In this document: piece by piece, positions 35,140-43,666 of the stretch
How positions within the stretch are numbered: position 1 is the first letter of the stretch
How the letters are laid out: each line of letters opens with the position of its first letter
NCBI RefSeq assembly: GCF_002910915.1
Contig: NZ_NEUF01000186.1
Coordinates: 4,494 to 68,493, forward strand
Reading direction: 5' to 3'
DNA: 64,000 bases
Origin: Streptomyces sp. SM10
GTDB taxonomy: Bacteria > Actinomycetota > Actinomycetes > Streptomycetales > Streptomycetaceae
The notes under the pieces: model-generated
What the model was told of the DNA's origin: nothing
Database searches by the model: none
Seen by the model: only the letters and a program-made list of their open reading frames with translations
Program-made: the position numbers and the translations under genes

Positions 35140-36126
35140 TCAGGCCTCCGGGGCGGCCAGGATGATCTTGCCGATGTGGCTGCTGGACTCCATCAGCCGG
35201 TGGGCCTCCGCCGCGTCCGCCATCGGCATCGTGCGGTCCACGACCGGCCGGACGACGCCGTCGGCAAGCAGCGGCCACACGTGTTCGCGTACCGCCGCGA
35301 TGATCGCGGCCTTCTCGGCGAGCGGCCGCGCACGGAGCGACGTCGCCGTGACAGCGGCCCGCTTGCTCAGCAGGGCGCCCAGATTCAGCTCGCCCTTGAC
35401 ACCGCCCTGGAGGCCGATGATGGCAAGGCGGCCGTTGACCGCCAGCGCCCGCACGTTCCGGTCCAGGTACTTCGCCCCGACGATGTCGAGGATGACGTCC
35501 GCCCCGGCACCGTCCGTCGCCTTGCGCAGTTCCTCGACGAAGTCCTGCTCGCGGTAGTCGATGAGGATGTCGGCGCCGAGTTCCTTGCAGCGCGCCAGCT
35601 TCTCGGGACCGCCCGCCGTCACCGCGACGCGTGCACCGACGGCCTTCGCGAGCTGGATCGCCATCGTGCCGATGCCGCTGGATCCGCCGTGGACCAGAAG
35701 GGTCTCACCGGGGCGCAGGTGGGCCACCATGAAGACGTTGGACCAGACCGTCGCCGCCACCTCGGGCAGCGCGGCGGCCTGCGCGAGGTCCACGCCGTCG
35801 GGCACGGGCAGCAGCTGGCCGACCGGGACGGCCACCTTCTCCGCGTAACCGCCACCGGCGAGAAGTCCGCAGACCTCGTCGCCCACGGCCCATCCGGTCA
35901 CCCCGGGGCCGAGCGCCACGATGCGGCCCGCGCACTCCAGGCCCGGGTAGGGAGAGGCACCGGGCGGGGGGTTGTAGAAACCCTGCCGCTGCAGGACGTC
36001 CGCCCGGTTGACCGCGCTGGACACGACCTCGACGAGGACCTCGCCCTCGCTCGGCTCGGGATCGGGGACCTCGGCCCATACGAGCGCTTCGGGACCGCCG
36101 GGTTCGGGGATCGTGATCGCATACAT
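35140..36126 (-). CDS. qor: NAD(P)H:quinone oxidoreductase (zinc-less MDR family)
   Basis: Cytosolic medium-chain reductase of 328 residues, close to the PIG3/QOR type. It has a GroES-like N-domain (NRADVLQRQGFYNPPPGASPYPGLECAGRI) and a Rossmann domain with VHGGSSGIGTMAIQLAKAVGARV (about 145-168). Zinc ligands of alcohol dehydrogenases are absent. It likely reduces quinones with NADPH in redox defence; the true substrate is unknown. The gene seems monocistronic. Confidence 0.94.
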   Translation of the reverse strand: MYAITIPEPGGPEALVWAEVPDPEPSEGEVLVEVVSSAVNRADVLQRQGFYNPPPGASPYPGLECAGRIVALGPGVTGWAVGDEVCGLLAGGGYAEKVAVPVGQLLPVPDGVDLAQAAALPEVAATVWSNVFMVAHLRPGETLLVHGGSSGIGTMAIQLAKAVGARVAVTAGGPEKLARCKELGADILIDYREQDFVEELRKATDGAGADVILDIVGAKYLDRNVRALAVNGRLAIIGLQGGVKGELNLGALLSKRAAVTATSLRARPLAEKAAIIAAVREHVWPLLADGVVRPVVDRTMPMADAAEAHRLMESSSHIGKIILAAPEA

Positions 36127-36197
36127 GGCCGCGAGGCTACTCCGTGCGGGCCCCCGGGCGGGGCGGACCTGCCCTGCGTCGCCGCCCGGGTCCTGTC

Positions 36198-37310
36198 CTA
36201 CGGCCGCTGGTTGGGCTGCTGCGGATGATTCAACAGCGACGGGTGGATCGGTGAGGCCCGCACGATCGTGATCACCCGGTCCGTCAACTGCAGGGGGCTG
36301 GCTGCGGGATCGTCGTATCCGATCAGCCGATGCCCGCGCAGGACACTGACCACCAGGTCGTCGGTCTCCCGGACGTTCTTGCCCACCTCTGCCTTTATCA
36401 CCGGCCGTTCGACGAGATCGAGACCGCTGCCCTGCTGGATGAGGTCCTCCATCACCGTGCCCGCGCTGGGGCTCAGGACGGAGAGACCCAGCAGACGCCC
36501 GGCCGCACTCGCGCTGGTGATCACGGCATCGGCGCCCGACTGCCGCAGCAGCGGTGCGTTCTCCTCCTCCCGCACGGCAGCGACGATCTTCGCGCCCCGG
36601 TTGAGCTGACGCGCGGTCAGTGCGACCAGTACGGCGGTGTCGTCGCGCTGCGTGGCGATGATGATCTGACGGGCCTTCTGCACCTCGGCCCGCAGCAGCA
36701 CATCGCTGCGCGTCGCATCACCCAGCACACCTACGAAACCCTCGGCGTTGGCTGCCTCGATCACCTTGCCGGCCGGGTCGACGACGACGATCTGGTCCTT
36801 CTTCAGACCGGTGGCACAGAGCGTCTGGATCGCCGAGCGGCCCTTCGTGCCGAAGCCGACGACCACGGTGTGTTCACGCAAGTTGGTTCTCCAACGGTTC
36901 AGCCGGAAGTCCTCCCGGGTCCGCTCCGTCAGGACCTCGAGGGTGGTGCCGACCAGGATGATGAGGAAGAGCACGCGCAGCGGCGTCACCAGGATGACGT
37001 TCACCAGCCGGGCCGAGTCGCTGTAAGGGACGATGTCGCCGTACCCGGTCGTCGACAGGGTCACCGTCGCGTAGTAGACGGCGTCGAGGAAGTCGACCTT
37101 GCCGTCCGCGTTGTCGTGGTACCCGCCCCGGTCGGCCCAGACGATGAAGACCGTGAGGGCCAGCACCGTGAGCGCCATCGCCAGCCGCTTGGCCACCTGC
37201 CGCAGAGGCCGGTCGACCACCCGCCGGGGTAGAAGCACCCGCGTCGGCACGACGTGTTCGTCCGCGCGCCTGGCCATCGCGTCGTGGCCGGGAAGTTTCA
37301 CGTGAAACAC
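36198..37310 (-). CDS. Potassium channel with RCK (TrkA-N) domain
   Basis: Membrane channel subunit of about 370 residues. Two membrane helices flank the selectivity filter TTGYGD (about residue 85). A cytosolic RCK domain (about 130-250; VVGFGTKGRSAIQTL binds nucleotide) and a second RCK-C-like half follow. It passes K+ and is likely gated by a cytosolic ligand. The GTG at 37310 gives MFHVKLPGHDAMARRADEHV; the frame extends to 37340. The first codons are a parS sequence, so the protein begins FHVKL because of the site. It overlaps the moeA stop. Confidence 0.92.
   Translation of the reverse strand: MFHVKLPGHDAMARRADEHVVPTRVLLPRRVVDRPLRQVAKRLAMALTVLALTVFIVWADRGGYHDNADGKVDFLDAVYYATVTLSTTGYGDIVPYSDSARLVNVILVTPLRVLFLIILVGTTLEVLTERTREDFRLNRWRTNLREHTVVVGFGTKGRSAIQTLCATGLKKDQIVVVDPAGKVIEAANAEGFVGVLGDATRSDVLLRAEVQKARQIIIATQRDDTAVLVALTARQLNRGAKIVAAVREEENAPLLRQSGADAVITSASAAGRLLGLSVLSPSAGTVMEDLIQQGSGLDLVERPVIKAEVGKNVRETDDLVVSVLRGHRLIGYDDPAASPLQLTDRVITIVRASPIHPSLLNHPQQPNQRP
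37295..37308. other. parS: parS ParB-binding site (perfect), at a gene start
   Basis: Exact GTTTCACGTGAAAC. It encodes the first residues of the channel gene on the minus strand and also spans the moeA stop codon. Confidence 0.9.
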
Positions 37311-38902
37311 CCTTCCGTCCACGGCGATGCCGAGGCCCACGGTAGATCGAGGATCTCCACCTCGGTGCCGGACCGTACCCCGTCGGGCGGCACCACGGCC
37401 AGCCCGTCCGCGGCGGCGATCCCCCGGAGCATGGCGGGGCCGTTGTAATGCAGGGGAACGACGCCCTCGTCGCGGTGGACCACGGGGATCAGCCGGGTGT
37501 CATGCGGGTGTCCGTGCACCTCTTCGTGGACGGGGGCGCGATAGCGCTCCGGGGCGGGCCTGCCGGCGATTCCCCGGAGCAGGGGTTCGGCCAGCGTGAG
37601 AAGCCCGGACACCGCCGCGAGAGGGTTACCGGGCAGCCCCACCAGGCAGGGGCCGCCTTCGGGAAGCCGCGCCAGCAGCATGGGATGGCCGGGACGCACG
37701 GCCACGCCGTCGACCAGCAGCTCGGCCCCGATCTCGGCGAGTACCGGATGGACGTGGTCCACCGGCCCGGCGGCCGTTCCTCCCGTGGTGAGGATCAGAT
37801 CGGCATCGGAGGAGACGAGCGCCTGACGGAGGGCCCCGGCATCGTCACCCAGCCGCCGGGGATCCGCGACCTCCGCACCCAGAGCGCGGAGCCAGGGGGC
37901 CAGCATGGGGCCGAGTGCGTCCCGGATCAGGCCCTCACGCGGAAGCCCCGCCGTGAGCAGCTCGTCACCGAGCACGAAGACGTCGACACGAGGCCGGGGT
38001 ACGGCGACGAGGGCGTCGTACCCGGCGGCAGCGGCCAGCCCGAGCACGGGCGGGGTCACTACCGTCCCGACGGGCAGGAGCTCGTCGCCGGACCGGCACT
38101 CCTGGCCCCGGGGCCGGATGTCCTGGCCCGTGACGACCTCGCGTGTGGCGTGCAACAGCCCCTTGGCCTCGTCGCAGTGGGCGTGCTCGCTGCGGATCAC
38201 GGCGGTGGCGTCTGCGGGGAGGCGCGCACCGGTGGCGATCCGCAGGGCGTGCCCGTCGGGGAGGCGCTCCGATGAGCCCCGTCCGGCGAGCAGCCCTTCC
38301 CCCTCTCGCACAGTCCAGGGCCCGGGCCCCGCCACGACCCAGCCGTCCATGGCCGAGGTGTCGAACGACGGCAGATCGGTGAGGGCGACGACGGCCTCGG
38401 CCAGGACGTGCCCGAGGGCGCGGTCCAGGGGGAGACGGTGGGCGGCCAGGGGAGCGGACCGTCCGAGGCGCTCGGCCAGGGCGCGTGCCCGGGACCAGGG
38501 AGTGGCCCTGGCTCGGTGGGCATGCGGAGAGGCCGGGGAGCCAGAGGACCGGGAACCGTGGGTCGGAGCTCCGTGAAGGGTGGACGGGCCGCTGGACGGG
38601 CCGGATCCCGGCACGCCCTGTGCCGGGGAACCCGGTGCGGGGGGGCTGCCCTGTCTGCGGGAGCTGCCGGGGGCCGGGGAGCCGCCCGGTCCGGGGGAGC
38701 CACCCGGTGTCGCGTTGGTGCGCTCGCCCGGCTGCACCGGCGTCGGCGGGGAGGCAGGTGCCGCCCCGCCCGACCCGTCCGACGGGGAGTGGGTGGCCCC
38801 CGGCTGATGTCCGACGATCGCGAGGGCCTGCTCGACGGCCCGTTCCTCCTCGGCCGCCCGTTCCTCCTCGGCCGCCCGCGCTTCGCGCCCCTGGGCGGTC
38901 AT
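37298..38902 (-). CDS. moeA: Molybdopterin molybdotransferase MoeA
   Basis: Cytosolic enzyme of 534 residues that inserts molybdate into adenylated molybdopterin. The MoeA core begins near residue 145, with DLPSFDTSAMDGWVV at about 180. It includes the MoCF-binding GGTAAGPVDHVHPVL region (about 400) and GLPGNPLAAV near 440. The first 140 residues are an unusual low-complexity Pro/Gly/Ser-rich, Glu-containing extension with no match to the core. The ATG start overlaps the upstream mobA-like stop by four bases. The stop overlaps the channel gene start. The operon order mobA-moeA-channel looks coupled. Confidence 0.9.
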   Translation of the reverse strand: MTAQGREARAAEEERAAEEERAVEQALAIVGHQPGATHSPSDGSGGAAPASPPTPVQPGERTNATPGGSPGPGGSPAPGSSRRQGSPPAPGSPAQGVPGSGPSSGPSTLHGAPTHGSRSSGSPASPHAHRARATPWSRARALAERLGRSAPLAAHRLPLDRALGHVLAEAVVALTDLPSFDTSAMDGWVVAGPGPWTVREGEGLLAGRGSSERLPDGHALRIATGARLPADATAVIRSEHAHCDEAKGLLHATREVVTGQDIRPRGQECRSGDELLPVGTVVTPPVLGLAAAAGYDALVAVPRPRVDVFVLGDELLTAGLPREGLIRDALGPMLAPWLRALGAEVADPRRLGDDAGALRQALVSSDADLILTTGGTAAGPVDHVHPVLAEIGAELLVDGVAVRPGHPMLLARLPEGGPCLVGLPGNPLAAVSGLLTLAEPLLRGIAGRPAPERYRAPVHEEVHGHPHDTRLIPVVHRDEGVVPLHYNGPAMLRGIAAADGLAVVPPDGVRSGTEVEILDLPWASASPWTEGCFT

Positions 38903-39774
38903 GGCGCTCCGGGCCCGCTGCCCTCCTCCGTCTCCTCCTCCCATCGGAGCGCGAGGGCGGTGGCCTTACGGGAGGCTTCGGCGACTGCTTCGGCAGCAGC
39001 CTCCGGGCTCTTTCCGCTGCTCGCCACCGCCGCCGCGTATCCCACGAGGAAGGTGGTCAGCGGGGCGGCGGGCCGGGCGACGCCGTGCGCGGCATCGCGG
39101 GCGAGATCGAGCAGGACGCCGGTGTCGACGTCGAGTTCGATGCCCAGTTCGTTCTTGACTGCGGTGATCCATTCGTCCAGCACGGTCCCATGCTCCCTGA
39201 TCCGCGCCCTGGCGGCAGCAATGTCTTCCCAGGTGTCGCAGTCGAACGACGAGAGAGAGCCGGCCTGGACCCGGGCCAGATCCAGCTCGGCCGTCAGCAA
39301 CCGCAGCGGGAGACCTGCGAGACCGCCGTGTTCCGCGGCGAGAAGGGCCAGTTCACGGCGGAGCGGCTCGCCCCGGTAGACGGCGACCAACGGCTGGTCC
39401 CGGCCGTCCCCGTCGGTGCACAAGGCCCCTTCGTGCTCCCCCGTCCGCGCCGCGGCCAGCAGCGAGCGGACCGTCTCCTCCCCCAGGAACGGCAGATCGG
39501 CGGAGAGCACCAGGACGCTCTCCGCGTCCGTCTGCCGCACGCCCGCACCGAGCGCGGCCAACGGTCCGCCGCCCTCGGGCACTTCACGTGTCCAGGCGAC
39601 CGGGCGCACGGTGGGCCGGCGCCCACCCACCACCACGGTGGACCCGGCGTCGGCACATGCGGCGAGAACCCGGTCGAGCAGCGCACGGCCGCCCACGCGG
39701 AGCCCTGGCTTGTCGGCTCCCCCGAGGCGTTTCGCGGCCCCGCCGGCCAGAACGATGGCGTCATACGCGGTCAT
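38899..39774 (-). CDS. mobA: MobA-type NTP transferase fused to a DUF6457 domain
   Basis: Protein of 291 residues. The N-terminal half (about 1-190) is a nucleotidyltransferase fold (VLAGGAAKRLGGADKPGLRVGG; LSADLPFL) like MobA, which attaches GMP to molybdenum cofactor. The C-terminal 90 residues (DEWITAVKNELGIE to REVEEE-like tail) match the DUF6457 domain found beside molybdenum genes in actinobacteria. The fusion supports a cofactor role. It starts about 120 bases after the second bkd operon ends on the same strand and is coupled to moeA by a four-base overlap. Confidence 0.88.
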   Translation of the reverse strand: MTAYDAIVLAGGAAKRLGGADKPGLRVGGRALLDRVLAACADAGSTVVVGGRRPTVRPVAWTREVPEGGGPLAALGAGVRQTDAESVLVLSADLPFLGEETVRSLLAAARTGEHEGALCTDGDGRDQPLVAVYRGEPLRRELALLAAEHGGLAGLPLRLLTAELDLARVQAGSLSSFDCDTWEDIAAARARIREHGTVLDEWITAVKNELGIELDVDTGVLLDLARDAAHGVARPAAPLTTFLVGYAAAVASSGKSPEAAAEAVAEASRKATALALRWEEETEEGSGPGAP

Positions 39775-39898
39775 GCCCCGAGTATGCGGGCCGCCCGCCC
39801 AGGACGGTCTCCCCAGGGACCGAAATCACCACGGGAGCCGGACGGAACCGTCCACGGCGGACACCGCCGCAGGCCGGAACCGCCCGGGGCCGCCCCCG

Positions 39899-41266
39899 CT
39901 ACAGCGTGCGCAGGAGCACCGCCGGCTGCTCCACGCAGTCGGCGACGTACCGCAGGAACCCGCCCGCCGTGCCGCCGTCGCAGACCCGGTGGTCGAAGGT
40001 GAGGGAGAGCTGCACGACCTGGCGGACCGCCAGCTCGCCTCCGTGCACCCAGGGTTTGGCCATGATGCGGCCGACGCCGAGCATGGCCGCCTCGGGGTGG
40101 TTGATGATGGGCGTCGACCCGTCGACGCCGAACACCCCGTAGTTGTTGAGCGTGAACGTCCCTCCGGTGAGCTGCGCCGGGGTCAGCTTCCCGTCCCGGG
40201 CCGCCTCGGTCAGCCGGGTGATCTCGGCACCGATCGACTCCGTGTTCCGGGTGTGCGCGTCCCGCACGACCGGAACGACCAGGCCGCGCTCCGTCTGGGC
40301 GGCGAACCCCAGATGGATCCCGGGCAGCCGCACGATCTCCCGGGCTTCGGTGTCCACCGTCGAGTTGAGCTCGGGGAACCGGGCCAGCGCCGCCGTGCAG
40401 ATGCGGGCCAGCAGCGCGAGCACCGACACCTTGGGCCCCGTGGCGTTCATGGCGGCCCGTGCAGCCATCAGCTCGGTGGCATCGGCATCGACCCAGCAGG
40501 TGGCGTCGGGGATCTCCCGCCGGCTCCTCGACAGCTTCTCGGCGACCGCGCCCCGGACCCCGCGCAGAGCGATCCGCTCGGCCTCCGCCTCCGCCTCCGG
40601 CCCTGGACCGGCCACCGGGGCCGCGCCGACCGCACGTTCCTCGTCCGCGGTCCGGATGGCGGACTCCACGTCGGTCCGCAGAATCAGCCCGTCACGTCCC
40701 GTGCCGGCGACCAGCCGGAGATCGAGGCCGTGCTGACGCGCCAGCTTCCGGACGAGAGGGGAGATGACGGCGACGGGACCCTGCGGATCCACCGGGGCCG
40801 TGATCGTCGCGGGTGCCGGTGCCACGGGCGCCGGTGGCGGTGCCGGTGCGGGTGCCGGTGCCACGGGCGCCGGTGCGACGGGGACCGGTGCGGGCCTGAT
40901 CCTGCGTCTCCGCGCGGCCGGTGCCCCCGTTCCGTAGCCGACCAGCACGTTGCCCGACACACCGCTCTCGGCATCCGCGCCGGCGGGCTCGGACGCCTCG
41001 TCGCCGGGCGCCGGCTCCATCGATCCGACCGCCACCGTGAGCAGTGGCGCGCCGACCGGGAGCTCCGCCCCCTCCGCGCCGAATCGTGCGGTCACCACAC
41101 CCCCGTAGGGGCAGGGAACCTCCACCATCGCCTTGGCCGTCTCGACCTCGACGACCGGCTGGTCGACGGTCACGACGTCGCCGACCTCCACCAGCCAGCG
41201 AACGATCTCGGCCTCGGTCAGCCCTTCGCCCAGGTCCGGCAGCTTGAATTCGAGCACCCGCGCCAT
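39899..41266 (-). CDS. bkdC2: Branched-chain 2-oxoacid dehydrogenase E2, cluster 2
   Basis: Acyltransferase of 455 residues. The lipoyl lysine is in VEVETAKAMVEVP. An Ala/Pro/Val linker of about 80 residues, a subunit-binding domain and the catalytic domain with TFDHRVCDGG at the end follow. The stop and start overlap by one base with the E1-beta gene (TGATG). It resembles the cluster 1 E2 but with a longer linker. Last gene of the second bkd operon. Confidence 0.93.
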   Translation of the reverse strand: MARVLEFKLPDLGEGLTEAEIVRWLVEVGDVVTVDQPVVEVETAKAMVEVPCPYGGVVTARFGAEGAELPVGAPLLTVAVGSMEPAPGDEASEPAGADAESGVSGNVLVGYGTGAPAARRRRIRPAPVPVAPAPVAPAPAPAPPPAPVAPAPATITAPVDPQGPVAVISPLVRKLARQHGLDLRLVAGTGRDGLILRTDVESAIRTADEERAVGAAPVAGPGPEAEAEAERIALRGVRGAVAEKLSRSRREIPDATCWVDADATELMAARAAMNATGPKVSVLALLARICTAALARFPELNSTVDTEAREIVRLPGIHLGFAAQTERGLVVPVVRDAHTRNTESIGAEITRLTEAARDGKLTPAQLTGGTFTLNNYGVFGVDGSTPIINHPEAAMLGVGRIMAKPWVHGGELAVRQVVQLSLTFDHRVCDGGTAGGFLRYVADCVEQPAVLLRTL

Positions 41267-42297
41267 CAGCTCTCGGCCTCCCACTGAAGTCGGGCGACCG
41301 CGTCGAGCACCCGGTCCACGCCCGGCAGATGGTGCCGCTCCTGCATCGGCGGCGGATAAGGAATGTCGAACCCGGCGACGCGCAGGACCGGCGCCTCCAG
41401 GTGGTGGAAGCACCGCTCGGTGACCCGCGCCGCGATCTCACCGCCCGGACCGCCGAATCCGGACGACTCGTGGACGACCACCGCCCGCCCCGTACGCCTG
41501 ACCGACGCGGCGACGGTCTCGTCGTCGAAGGGCACCAGCGAGCGCAGGTCGACCACCTCGAGGTCCCAGCCCTCGGCCGTGGCCGCCTCGGCGGCCTCCA
41601 GGCACACCGGGAGGGACGGGCCGTAGGTGATCAGGGTCGCGCTGCGCCCGGGGCGCCGCACGACGGCCCTCCCGATCGGCTCGACCGCCGCCGGTGCGTC
41701 GGGCGACCAGTCGGCCTTGGACCAGTAGAGCCTCTTAGGCTCCAGGAAGACCACCGGATCGTCGGAGGCGATCGACTCCCGCAGCAGCCCGTACGCGTCC
41801 TCGACCGTGGCCGGCATGACGACGTGCAGGCCCGGGGTCGCCATGTAGTACGCCTCCGAGGAGTCGCTGTGGTGCTCGACGCCCCCGATCCCCCCGCCGT
41901 ACGGCACCCGCACCGTGATCGGCAGGGGCATGGCACCCGCCGTCCGGTTCCGCATCTTGGCGACATGGCTGATCAGCTGCTCGAAGGCCGGATAGGCGAA
42001 GGCGTCGAACTGCATCTCCACCACGGGCCTCAGCCCGTACATCGCCATGCCCACGGCCGCTCCGAGGATTCCCGCCTCGGCCAGCGGAGTGTCCGTGCAG
42101 CGGGCGTCGCCGAACTCCTTCGCCAGACCGTCGGTGACGCGGAAGACTCCGCCGAGCGTGCCCACGTCCTCCCCGAGGACGTGCACCGTCGGATCCTCGG
42201 CCATCGAGTCGCGCAGCGCCCTGCCGAGAGCCTGCGCCATCGTGGCCGGCTTCGCCCTGCCGGTCCGCACGTCTGCCGTCACCGCAGCGGTGCTCAT
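41266..42297 (-). CDS. bkdB2: Branched-chain 2-oxoacid dehydrogenase E1 beta, cluster 2
   Basis: Beta subunit, 343 residues, 17 longer than its cluster 1 counterpart because of an N-terminal extension. Contains GEDVGTLGGVFRVTDGL and AEAGILGAAVGMAMYGLRPVVEMQFDAF. The ATG overlaps the bkdA2 stop by four bases, so it is coupled. The open frame continues upstream, but only this start gives a family-like N-terminus. Confidence 0.93.
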   Translation of the reverse strand: MSTAAVTADVRTGRAKPATMAQALGRALRDSMAEDPTVHVLGEDVGTLGGVFRVTDGLAKEFGDARCTDTPLAEAGILGAAVGMAMYGLRPVVEMQFDAFAYPAFEQLISHVAKMRNRTAGAMPLPITVRVPYGGGIGGVEHHSDSSEAYYMATPGLHVVMPATVEDAYGLLRESIASDDPVVFLEPKRLYWSKADWSPDAPAAVEPIGRAVVRRPGRSATLITYGPSLPVCLEAAEAATAEGWDLEVVDLRSLVPFDDETVAASVRRTGRAVVVHESSGFGGPGGEIAARVTERCFHHLEAPVLRVAGFDIPYPPPMQERHHLPGVDRVLDAVARLQWEAES

Positions 42298-43457
42298 CGG
42301 CCGCCCTCCGCGCCGCTCTCGTCGTGCGGGCCGTGTTCGGCGTCCAGCTCGCCCCGCAGAAGAGCCGCCTGTTCCCGCAGCTGGCCGGTCTGTTCCTCGT
42401 AGACGTGGCTGAACAGATCCATCGGGTCGAGCACCGGATCGGCGTTCATCTGCTCCCGCAGCGTCGCGGCCATGCGCTCCGCCGCCTCCCTCACGGTCCC
42501 GATGGTGTCCTCGTCCAGCAGCCCGCGCCCCGTCAGCTCGCGTTCCAGCAGCCGGACCGGGTCGTGGGCGCGCCACGCCTCCACCTCGCTGTCGCCGCGG
42601 TAACGGGTGGCGTCGTCCGCATTCGTGTGGGCTTCCATGCGGTACGTGACGGCCTCCACCAGCGTCGGTCCCTCTCCGCTCCTGGCCCGTGCCACCGCCT
42701 CGCTCAGCACCTGGTGCATCGCGGCCGCGTCGTTGCCGTCGACCAGACGTCCCGGCATCCCGTAACCCACGGCCTTGTGGGCGAGGGACGGCGCCGCGGT
42801 CTGCTTGGCCAGCGGCACGGAGATCGCGAAGCCGTTGTTCTGTACGAGGAAGACGACCGGGGCGCGCCAGACGGCCGCGAAATTCAGCGCCTCGTGGAAA
42901 TCGCCCTCGCTCGTCCCTCCGTCGCCGACCATCGCGAGCGCCACCACGTCGTCGCCCTTGAGGCGCGCCGCGTGCGCCAGGCCCACAGCATGCGGCAGCT
43001 GGGTGGCCAGCGGGGTGCACAGCGGGGCGATGCGGTGCTCACGCGGGTCGTACCCGGTGTGCCGGTCCCCTCGCAGCAGCGTCAGCGCCTCGACGGGGTC
43101 CAGGCCGCGCGCCACCGCGGCAAGGGTGTCGCGATAGCTGGGAAAGAGCCAGTCACGGTCCTCCAGCACCAGTGCGGCCGCGATCTCGCAGGCCTCCTGA
43201 CCGGTGCTAGACGGGTACACCGCGAGCCTGCCCTGCTTGGTCAGCGCGGTTGCCTGCGCGTTGTACCGGCGACCGCGCACCAGCTCGGCGTAGAGCCTCA
43301 GCAGCAGCTCGGGATCGGCGCCGTCAGCGGCATCCGTACCGAGCACGCGGAACGGCTCGGGGTCCGGGAGCAGCGGCGCGGGATCGGTGAGCGGCTTCCA
43401 GGCCGGGGGCGGCGTGGGCCGGTAGGCGGCTGCGCCGGGCAGCTCCTGGACCGTCAT
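42294..43457 (-). CDS. bkdA2: Branched-chain 2-oxoacid dehydrogenase E1 alpha, cluster 2
   Basis: Alpha subunit, 387 residues. The thiamine-diphosphate motif runs from GDGGTSEGD to the NN of FLVQNNGFAIS. The ATG at 43457 follows GGAGGTG at good spacing. First gene of the operon, divergent from the Lrp regulator gene. The 210-bp gap between them holds three 10-bp-phased TCGA elements, an operator resembling those of the paa genes, and DnaA-box-like sequences. Confidence 0.94.
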   Translation of the reverse strand: MTVQELPGAAAYRPTPPPAWKPLTDPAPLLPDPEPFRVLGTDAADGADPELLLRLYAELVRGRRYNAQATALTKQGRLAVYPSSTGQEACEIAAALVLEDRDWLFPSYRDTLAAVARGLDPVEALTLLRGDRHTGYDPREHRIAPLCTPLATQLPHAVGLAHAARLKGDDVVALAMVGDGGTSEGDFHEALNFAAVWRAPVVFLVQNNGFAISVPLAKQTAAPSLAHKAVGYGMPGRLVDGNDAAAMHQVLSEAVARARSGEGPTLVEAVTYRMEAHTNADDATRYRGDSEVEAWRAHDPVRLLERELTGRGLLDEDTIGTVREAAERMAATLREQMNADPVLDPMDLFSHVYEEQTGQLREQAALLRGELDAEHGPHDESGAEGGR

Positions 43458-43475
43458 GACAAGCACCTCCTGGCA

Positions 43476-43499
43476 TCGAGATGTATCGAGGGGTGTCGA
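43476..43499. promoter_or_regulatory. Phased TCGA triplet upstream of bkdA2
   Basis: TCGA occurs at 43476, 43486 and 43496, exactly one helical turn apart, within near-repeats ATCGAGATGT, ATCGAGGGGT, GTCGAAATCT. It lies 20-40 bases upstream of the bkdA2 start codon, a likely site for the adjacent Lrp regulator. Confidence 0.5.
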
Positions 43500-43551
43500 A
43501 ATCTGCAGCATTCGGGGCGTGGGCGAGGCACCGGTGTGGTGCGCCTCACCT

Positions 43552-43565
43552 ACCGATTGTTCGGT
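43552..43565. promoter_or_regulatory. PaaR-type operator (one deviation)
   Basis: ACCGATTGTTCGGT matches ACCG-NN-CG-NN-CGGT except for one base in the centre. The same core lies before paaN and paaA. Confidence 0.55.
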
Positions 43566-43599
43566 CGCGGGCGCAATTTGGCTACAGGCGGCTCCAGCC

Positions 43600-43648
43600 T
43601 GTGGACAAACGGTTCTCCACAGCCTGGGATAGGGGCAGGTCGTCCACA
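43600..43648. other. Three DnaA-box-like nonamers
   Basis: TGTGGACAA (43600-43608), TTCTCCACA (43613-43621) and TCGTCCACA (43640-43648) each fit the loose Streptomyces DnaA-box pattern YYVTCCACA. The first two form an inverted pair. The role, if any, is unknown. Confidence 0.5.
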
Positions 43649-43666
43649 ACAGGGAGGCGCGGGCAG

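Noticed and set aside
39584-39592. Another parS near CTTCACGTG
   Set aside because: Only the CACGTG centre matches; the flanks do not fit the parS palindrome.
43600-43648. A replication origin
   Set aside because: Only three boxes, no dnaA or dnaN and no long AT-rich element. Streptomyces oriC has many more boxes between dnaA and dnaN.
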